This document shows positions 61,849-64,000 of a stretch of DNA of 64,000 nucleotides, one piece after another (within the stretch, counting starts at the first letter, position 1; the number at the start of each line of letters is the position of its first letter). The notes below the pieces were generated by a model. It was not told the origin of the DNA, made no database searches, and saw only the letters and a program-made list of their open reading frames with translations. Source of the stretch: Paenibacillus macerans (GTDB lineage: Bacteria; Bacillota; Bacilli; Paenibacillales; Paenibacillaceae). The DNA lies in contig NZ_JAMBOE010000004.1 of assembly GCF_023715465.1 (NCBI RefSeq), forward strand, positions 1 to 64,000, given 5' to 3'. A program made the translations under genes and the position numbers.

Positions 61849-64000
61849 TCACTGTACCTCCCTTGCAGGGAAAGCTCCGGTATATCAAAGCTTGTCCATT
61901 CCTCGGCCGTGATGCGGATTCGCAAAGTAATTCCATTTTGCAAATATGGATTGGTCCGATCCGTAAATTTAACCTCGCCGTTTTTCCAACTCAGCTCTTG
62001 CCAAGCGTTTTTGTCCTCGTTCCAAATCGCCGCTGTCGTCCTGGTCCCCTTATCCTGCTGACGAATGGCCATCGACAGCTGCGAGTAGGCTAGATTCGGG
62101 TCCAGCGGCAGCCGATACTCAATCTGCATTTCTCCGGGAGACATATTGACTCTGCCGCTGCCTTCCTCGCCCCATTCGCTTGAAGTTACATTCAAAACCC
62201 GTCCTGCCGCAAAACCGTATGGCAAATACATTTCCCCGTCCTGGCCGAGAGCCGGTTCGAACGGCTGCACCCACATGTTCAACTGATCGGATTTTAAGCT
62301 CTTTCCGTTCACCTTGTAATCGCTTAGCTGCTCTTTGCTCCAAGCAATAAACAAATACTTGTCCTGTTCAAAAAGAACGTTCAAATAGCTGTTCACAAGT
62401 CCTCTTTGCCGCTCCAGCAGCATATTGTCCCGCCGGGTGCTGCTGCCGCTGTAAGGGAATAAACTCCCCCCGAAATCACCATAGGAAACCGTCATCGAAC
62501 CGGACGCAATCGGAACGGATTGCTGCTTCGGCAGTTCTCCCAACTGAAACACATTTTTGCCCACAATCAGTGCGGCGTCGCTCAAATCCGTATCCGTGCG
62601 GTTCGTTATCGTGCCTTGCAGCCTGCCTTGTCCGTCGAATCCGGCTTCGACGCTGACCGCTCCGAATTCTCTGTCTTCCGGCTGATCCATCCACAGCTTG
62701 ACAAAGGAACGGTGGGTCATGTCCTTAAGCTTCACCGTCGTACGATCTGACTGCACCCGGATGGACTGCCGGTTCGGCTCCTGAATCTGTCCGCCGGCGA
62801 GCAGACCGTCCTCCCGCTTCACCGACACATACGTGCCGGCAGGCAATTCGACATTGTAATCTCCGCCTCTTGGGACGAACAGAGCCGAGGCCGTCGTTCG
62901 TTCGGCCCGTCCTTTCCCGTCCAGTTCCATAATATTGAAGGTATGTGTCTGAAACGACGACCCTTCGGAGGTCCCGGCCATATAAATGCCGCCGCTCGCC
63001 GCAACGGCAATGAGCGGAATCAGCGCCCAGGCCCACTCCCGCTTGTCCAGCTTTTTAAGTATGTAATAAAGTAAAGGCGCAACGAGCACCGCATAACCCA
63101 ACAGCAGCCATATTAATAGTGAGAAAGGCGGTAGGGTCACGGACGGAAAATAATCAAGCAGGCCGTCGATTCCCGAAAACAGTTCGCCTTTACTGCCTTC
63201 CGGCTTGCCGGTGCCGCTCGTTAGATCAAGCTGCAGGACCGAAGACCAGACCTCGGGATGTCCGCTCCAGGCATTAAGCGGCTCCATAGCAACATCATAA
63301 GCCGCATAAATGACCTTGCCTTGCCCCACGGACCAAGACGCGATGAGCGGCTCGGAATCAAACTGTGCGATGGCCGCGGCCCCTTCCTTCAGCTTGGCCG
63401 CGGAAACGGGGAACGGATGATCCAGGGAGAGTTTCTTACCGCCCAGTTTCTCAAGCTCGGGCAGCGCGGATACATTCGTATTGCCGGTGTAATCAACCGG
63501 AGACAGATCCTCAAAGCCTTTCGCGCTTTTGGGATAACCGGCTCCACCGCTGAGGACGAGCGTGCCGCCCTTATGAATCCAGGAACGAATGGCCCTGGTC
63601 CGCCCCTCTCCAAGCGTATCGGTGGAGTAATCGTTAATAAGCAGCACATCCAGCGAAGACAATAGCGTACCGTCCTCGGGCACCTGCTCTTTGGCTAAAG
63701 GAATAACGGTCACGTTTCCGCCCGAACCGTTAAGCGTTCTTAGGAAGTTCAGGCTGTCCGGGTCGGAGGCCAGGGCCCCGACCAGCGTTCCGTTCTTGGG
63801 GATCGTCTCCAAATAGGAGCTGCCCGCAGCAAACGGGATCATTTTTCCCGATTCCGCCGCTCCCTCGTAAAAACGTATCGAATTGTTATTTTTGTCGAAA
63901 CGGTTTCCAAGCACCGCAAAGGTTACTTTTTTCGACGAGCCGGCTGGCAAATCTACCGCCTGTACCTGGGTTGTGCTCCCCCCGGTATACGGAATCTGCG
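61845..64000 (-). CDS. Large membrane protein of the ABC/MoxR cluster (5' end outside window)
   Basis: The frame is open from the stop at 61845 to the window edge, so only the last about 718 residues are present; the true start lies beyond 64000. There are two hydrophobic helices around residues 275-325 from the window edge (PFSLLIWLLLGYAVLVAPLLYYIL and WAWALIPLIAVAASGGIYMAG). The extracellular-looking regions on both sides include a Gln-amidotransferase-like segment (VLLINDYSTDTLGEGRTRAIRSWIHKGGTLVLSGGAGY). Function unknown. It probably works with the ABC-2 exporter, whose ATPase overlaps it. Confidence 0.75.
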   Translation of the reverse strand, partial: QIPYTGGSTTQVQAVDLPAGSSKKVTFAVLGNRFDKNNNSIRFYEGAAESGKMIPFAAGSSYLETIPKNGTLVGALASDPDSLNFLRTLNGSGGNVTVIPLAKEQVPEDGTLLSSLDVLLINDYSTDTLGEGRTRAIRSWIHKGGTLVLSGGAGYPKSAKGFEDLSPVDYTGNTNVSALPELEKLGGKKLSLDHPFPVSAAKLKEGAAAIAQFDSEPLIASWSVGQGKVIYAAYDVAMEPLNAWSGHPEVWSSVLQLDLTSGTGKPEGSKGELFSGIDGLLDYFPSVTLPPFSLLIWLLLGYAVLVAPLLYYILKKLDKREWAWALIPLIAVAASGGIYMAGTSEGSSFQTHTFNIMELDGKGRAERTTASALFVPRGGDYNVELPAGTYVSVKREDGLLAGGQIQEPNRQSIRVQSDRTTVKLKDMTHRSFVKLWMDQPEDREFGAVSVEAGFDGQGRLQGTITNRTDTDLSDAALIVGKNVFQLGELPKQQSVPIASGSMTVSYGDFGGSLFPYSGSSTRRDNMLLERQRGLVNSYLNVLFEQDKYLFIAWSKEQLSDYKVNGKSLKSDQLNMWVQPFEPALGQDGEMYLPYGFAAGRVLNVTSSEWGEEGSGRVNMSPGEMQIEYRLPLDPNLAYSQLSMAIRQQDKGTRTTAAIWNEDKNAWQELSWKNGEVKFTDRTNPYLQNGITLRIRITAEEWTSFDIPELSLQGRYSE

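Overview
The window looks like chromosomal DNA of a Paenibacillus-type Firmicute. The evidence is strong AGGAGG-type ribosome sites, lipobox lipoproteins, Gram-positive LexA (DinR) boxes of the form GAAC-N4-GTTC, Bacillus-type housekeeping genes (pgi, tkt, murI, katA, lplA) and a moderately high GC content interrupted by AT-rich repeat-bearing intergenic regions. The species assignment is inference; there is no rRNA or tRNA in the window.

Layout. 1-560: the 3' end of an IS3-family element, a 7-bp microsatellite and the first of several structured repeat arrays. 560-8463 (minus strand): a cobalamin operon, promoter - B12 riboswitch - terminator - btuF-btuC-btuD-cobT-cobU-cobS-cobQ, whose promoter lies at the edge of an IS4-type transposase remnant. 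8760-10184: an IS1595-like element with 17-bp inverted ends and a LexA-like promoter. 10586-12046: katA. 12166-17007 (minus): a PTS-associated operon (HPr, PRD regulator, PRD protein, SFCGS protein, DUF4312, DUF4311, DUF4310). 17290-17660: a probable type I toxin-antitoxin locus that is not obvious from long reading frames. 17781-21010 (minus): an RNA methyltransferase and an SOS-promoter-driven radical SAM DNA-repair pair. 21348-26260 (minus): MarR, arylsulfotransferase and an alkanesulfonate-type ABC importer behind a leader terminator. 27016-29253: an LLM oxidoreductase and a histidine phosphatase. 29607-35253: an IclR-controlled sugar-type ABC importer plus FAD oxidoreductase. 35713-38544: a second cobalamin locus (cobD-cbiZ-cbiB). 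38768-50645: housekeeping genes (lplA, HAD phosphatase, MBL hydrolase, murI, cysA, TetR, yigZ, pgi, a beta-hydroxyacid dehydrogenase, ppnP, tkt). 51332-64000 (minus): a MoxR / DUF58 / VWA cluster with an ABC-2 exporter and a large membrane protein running off the window.

Most striking pattern. Seven intergenic regions each carry a four-unit array in the orientation forward-forward-reverse-reverse, with outer spacings of 50-53 bp and a central spacing of 62-72 bp. The units belong to four families with unrelated sequences (ATTGGA...TCCAAT palindromes at 324, 28053 and 42681; AAATAAGG...-type at 21085 and 35365; GCAAAAGT-type at 26740; CTAACGGTTGTGAG at 51063). The shared geometry across unrelated sequences suggests one mechanism (a folded RNA/DNA element or a common mobilising or binding protein) and is the best candidate here for something undescribed. 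Other notable items are two promoters with LexA boxes embedded in the 17-bp spacer (one driving a repair module, the other a transposase-like protein that seems to have lost catalytic aspartates), the 44-residue toxin with a candidate antisense RNA, and the PTS-like operon without a recognisable EIIC.
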